Positions 8,727-10,614 of a DNA stretch of 10,614 nt are shown piece by piece (position 1 is the first letter of the stretch; each line of letters opens with the position of its first letter). The stretch is from Hydnum rufescens UP504. Its lineage: Eukaryota > Basidiomycota > Agaricomycetes > Cantharellales > Hydnaceae. Position numbers and translations under genes: made by a program. The stretch is from contig MU129481.1 in assembly GCA_014904985.1 (NCBI GenBank), positions 1-10,614 of the forward strand. Direction: 5' to 3'. Below the pieces are notes generated by a model. It did no database searches. It saw only the letters and a program-made list of their open reading frames with translations, and was not told where the DNA came from.

Positions 8727-9446
8727 TCATTCAATATTGCCGACATTACTCATGCGCTGGACTAGGAAGGAGAGGTCGGCCAGGAAGTGATTGAGTTTGG
8801 CTTCCGATGCGTCCTTTGCCTTGGTCATCGTGTGAAGAGCCTCCTCCATTTCCTGCAATCTCTTCTCCCCCGCTTCCTTCTCTCTCGTCATCGCACACAG
8901 CACATTTTCCATATTGCAAAGCTCCAGTTCCAACGATGTGATTTGTCCAGCCATCTCCGTGACGGAAGTCGAATGCACTTGGGTGGGAAGAGACGAGGGC
9001 ATTTGAGAGAAGCGAGACGAGGTCGCTTGAGTGGAAGGAGATGAGAGAATCTGAGTTGTCAATGAAGGCTGCTGCGTGCAGCTCGCCAGTGGGTGGGCCG
9101 GATCGGATGGGGGTTGAGGACTGTAGTGATCAGACCACACTGTGAATCATCAGTTTGAGTACTTAGAAGAACAAAAATTGGCTGAGACTGACACCAAAAA
9201 CGGCACCCCCCATGTCCAAAGTGTGCCCTTTCACACCTCCAGAACCATCTCCCATTGTTATTAGAGGATCTAGAGTGTACCGCCAAGGCTATATAGTCCA
9301 ATTGTTGTCGGTTATCGATGACAATCAATTGAAGCGATAAGTCAGCTATATCAAGAAGTTCTGGATTGTACTTACGACGTAGGGGTTCTCTGCACAATGC
9401 AGATGAATTCCCCATCTACATAGAGGATGGAGTCTTTGTGTAGCAT
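8727..9446 (-). CDS. gene D: GRF-type zinc finger plus coiled-coil protein
   Basis: Three exons give an uninterrupted 186-residue protein. Exon 1 is 9446-9376 (ATG in a good context, A at -3) and intron 1 is 9270-9375 (GTAAGT...CTCTAG). Exon 2 is 9269-9193 and intron 2 is 9140-9192 (53 nt, GTCAGT, branch CTGAT, acceptor CACAG). Exon 3 is 9139-8727 (stop TGA). Splicing rebuilds the GRF zinc finger signature (Pfam zf-GRF): Cys16, then NNNGRWFWRC (27-36), then GGCRFWLWSD (44-53), which matches the family pattern N-x-GR-x-F-x2-C...C-x-F-x2-W-x-D. Cys16, Cys36 and Cys46 are likely zinc ligands; the fourth is unclear (His40 or His43). Residues 55-115 are a Ser/Pro/Gln/Thr-rich linker, and about 116-175 a coiled coil with a 21-residue tandem duplication. 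GRF fingers bind single-stranded nucleic acid in APE2, TOP3A and NEIL3, so nucleic-acid binding with self-association is the likely activity; the biological role is unknown. An alternative start at 9415 with acceptor at 9289 also keeps the finger in frame. Confidence 0.75.
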
Positions 9447-9492
9447 TGTCGCAAATTAACGCGATGAAAGACACCGGAAAACACACTGGACA

Positions 9493-10217
9493 TCAATGTG
9501 GGTTGACAACCTGGGCTGACCAAGGCTCGTGGGTGTAAATGATGCTAGAAGTCAAGTCAGATTGACACCTAACAAGGTAGATGATGATAGTGGGTCGCCG
9601 GAGTTTTCTGAAATAGAGATTGGTTTGCTCTGACGCCTCAAGTCCACTCTGGCCTTTTTTTAGAGCCTCAGTAAGTCCTAAGGCAGTGGACGTTAGTTTT
9701 TCCTGATGTTTGGTGCCTTTCTTACCCCGAATCGAAGGCTTTTCGCTTGTGCTCAGTATTTGTCTCATACCCTGCATCAAAATATTGTCAAGGTCAGTGC
9801 TGGACATCGGGTCAATCCGATGCTCGGTATCCTATCTGACATGTGTTTTGTGAAAAAAAAACCATCGAGTTCAGTGCTGGGCGTCGCTTTGTACCGACGC
9901 TCAGTATCCTGTCTGACATGTTTTTTCTTCACACAACAATCATCAAGTTCAGTGCTGCATGTCACTTTGCACCGATGTTCAGTATCCTGTCTGACATACT
10001 TGCCAAATCCTCCAAACTCATATAATAATCGGTGGTTTGTCGAAATTGCCCATCGCATTGCCAGGTCCCATGAAGAAACATTCGTGTTGAAGTCGAGCAA
10101 AATACCCAAAAGCTGAAGTTGTCGCACAAGGCCCTTCTGTATTTGTGTTCTCACGAGAACCTTTGGCCTCTCAATCAGATACAGCACTTTCCTTCGACAT
10201 CTGTAGTGCTACTCCAT
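9493..10217 (-). other. competing minus-strand open frames, possible decayed gene
   Basis: Reading the minus strand from ATG 10217-10215 gives a frame with a TAG at codon 3, then an open stretch (10208 to about 9862) with SSWDLAMRWAISTNHRLLYEF. It continues into 26-residue repeats (HVRQDTEHRCKVTCSTELDD and variants), and after a one-base shift at the nine-A run (9853-9861) into a Lys-rich end finishing at 9493. One repeat copy has TAG where the other two have CAG. The same DNA is also well open on the plus strand, and a 78-bp repeat unit leaves both strands open automatically, so this is given as the weaker alternative. Bases 9447-9492 hold nothing else visible. Confidence 0.3.
9787..10019. 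repeat. three tandem copies of a 78-bp unit
   Basis: Copies begin at about 9787, 9864 and 9942 (spacing 77 and 78). Each starts near TCAAGTTCAGTGCTG and contains CAGTATCCTGTCTGACAT. The first copy is one base short, apparently in the nine-A run at 9853-9861, and has CTATCTGACAT where the others have CTGTCTGACAT. The second half of each unit is the least conserved. Because 78 is a multiple of three, the repeat would add 26 residues per copy in any frame of either strand. Confidence 0.75.
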
Positions 10218-10423
10218 CAGAGTTTGTTGCACAATACCAGCTTAATCTTGATTACGAGCCTTGGCTGGCTCCCAACCCGCATATCCATGTTGTAACGAAA
10301 GAGTTGAGGCATGCCAGGCGGAAACATGCGCAAGCCACATGCTGGAGCCAGACGGTTCTACTGATTCTCATAAGACCATTTATGCGTTGGAAGTGTGAGC
10401 AGGCGTCTGTCAGGGTTCGCCCC

Positions 10424-10463
10424 CAACTCCGGTCTACTCCGGTCAACTCCGGTCAACTCCGGT
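10424..10463. repeat. 10-bp minisatellite, four copies
   Basis: Four head-to-tail copies of CAACTCCGGT, the second with CTACTCCGGT. Degenerate relatives (GACTCCGGTCCAACC near 10542, and TTCCGG near 10526 and 10595) continue to the window edge, so a longer array or satellite-like region may start here. Confidence 0.85.
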
Positions 10464-10614
10464 CCTCGTCCGCCCACCTCCAGTCCGGTTCTCCACTTAT
10501 TTCCCTCGCCCAAGTCCACTTTGCTTCCGGCTTGATTCCGTTTGACTCCGGTCCAACCCTATCTTGGTTTCATTTCCTTTTCATTTCCCATTGCTTCCGG
10601 TTCACCCCCTGGCC

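Larger units (their letters stand above)
9706..10614 (+). pseudogene. probable decayed gene running off the right edge
   Basis: On the plus strand one frame is open from about 9706 to 10098, passing through the 78-bp repeats into NNRWFVEIAHRIARSHEETF. At the A4 run 10099-10102 the sense appears to jump one frame. The second frame is open with no stop from 10088 to the end of the window (about 175 codons), reading AEVVAQGPSVFVFSREP, then ATPSEFVAQYQLNLDYEPWL and APNPHIHVVTKELRH. The composition (Trp, acidic and aromatic residues, few rare runs) is protein-like as far as about 10400; beyond that it is the translated 10-bp repeat and is less credible. The frame was easily missed because it reaches the edge without a stop. 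A nearby in-frame TGA (10088-10090) would be irrelevant if the frame change happens at 10099. I do not recognise the family. The opposite strand is partly open too. Confidence 0.45.

Noticed and set aside
8727..9415. Two separate genes at 8727-9140 and 9059-9415.
   Set aside because: The first begins only at a GTG, and the second shows just half of the zinc finger. Splicing at 9140-9192 joins them in phase and completes the GRF motif.

Overview
The window looks like nuclear DNA of a filamentous fungus, most likely a basidiomycete (Agaricomycete-like). The reasons are short introns (46 to 106 nt) with GTAAGT/GTATGT-type donors and CTAAC/CTGAC-type branch points, no bacterial ribosome-binding sites or operons, low gene density, and a small zinc finger/coiled-coil gene of a kind common in mushroom genomes. 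The species call is an inference. I see no rRNA, tRNA, CRISPR or complete transposon.

Layout, left to right. (1) Bases 2-226, plus strand: the open 3' end of something that starts outside the window. (2) Bases 435-1803, minus strand: a broken gene ('gene A') with a Ser/Lys-rich start, a Cys-rich patch and an acidic C-terminal part, spread over two frames. (3) Bases 1804-2475: spacer with no convincing gene. (4) Bases 2476-6165, minus strand: the main object of the window ('gene B'), one long gene of about 1,200 codons that conventional ORF calling splits into several unrelated-looking pieces. A 56-nt intron joins its first exon to the rest. The reading frame can then be followed to the end through six in-frame TGA codons, one TAG and a few frameshifts. 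(5) Bases 6166-7629: about 1.46 kb of non-coding DNA between divergent genes, holding a cluster of CAGTTTTG/CAAAACTG motifs, four of them on an 11-bp spacing just upstream of gene B. (6) Bases 7630-8400, plus strand: a four-exon gene ('gene E'), probably also broken, with two TGA codons nine bases apart. (7) Bases 8727-9446, minus strand: an apparently intact three-exon gene ('gene D') of 186 codons, whose splicing reassembles a GRF-type zinc finger followed by a coiled coil. (8) Bases 9706-10614, plus strand: a probable decayed coding region that runs off the right edge. It contains a 78-bp tandem repeat and ends in a 10-bp minisatellite. The minus strand is also open over part of this stretch, and I could not settle which strand is used.

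The genes do not form an obvious pathway. Genes A and B are in tandem on the same strand, decay in similar ways and are both unrecognised, so they could be two parts of one old mobile or lineage-expanded element, but no terminal repeats or target-site duplications were found to prove it. In gene B every internal stop can be explained by a single C-to-T change on the coding strand, six of seven at CGA. This fits cytosine methylation decay or a RIP-like process rather than random damage. Gene D is free of this damage and is the best candidate for a working gene here.
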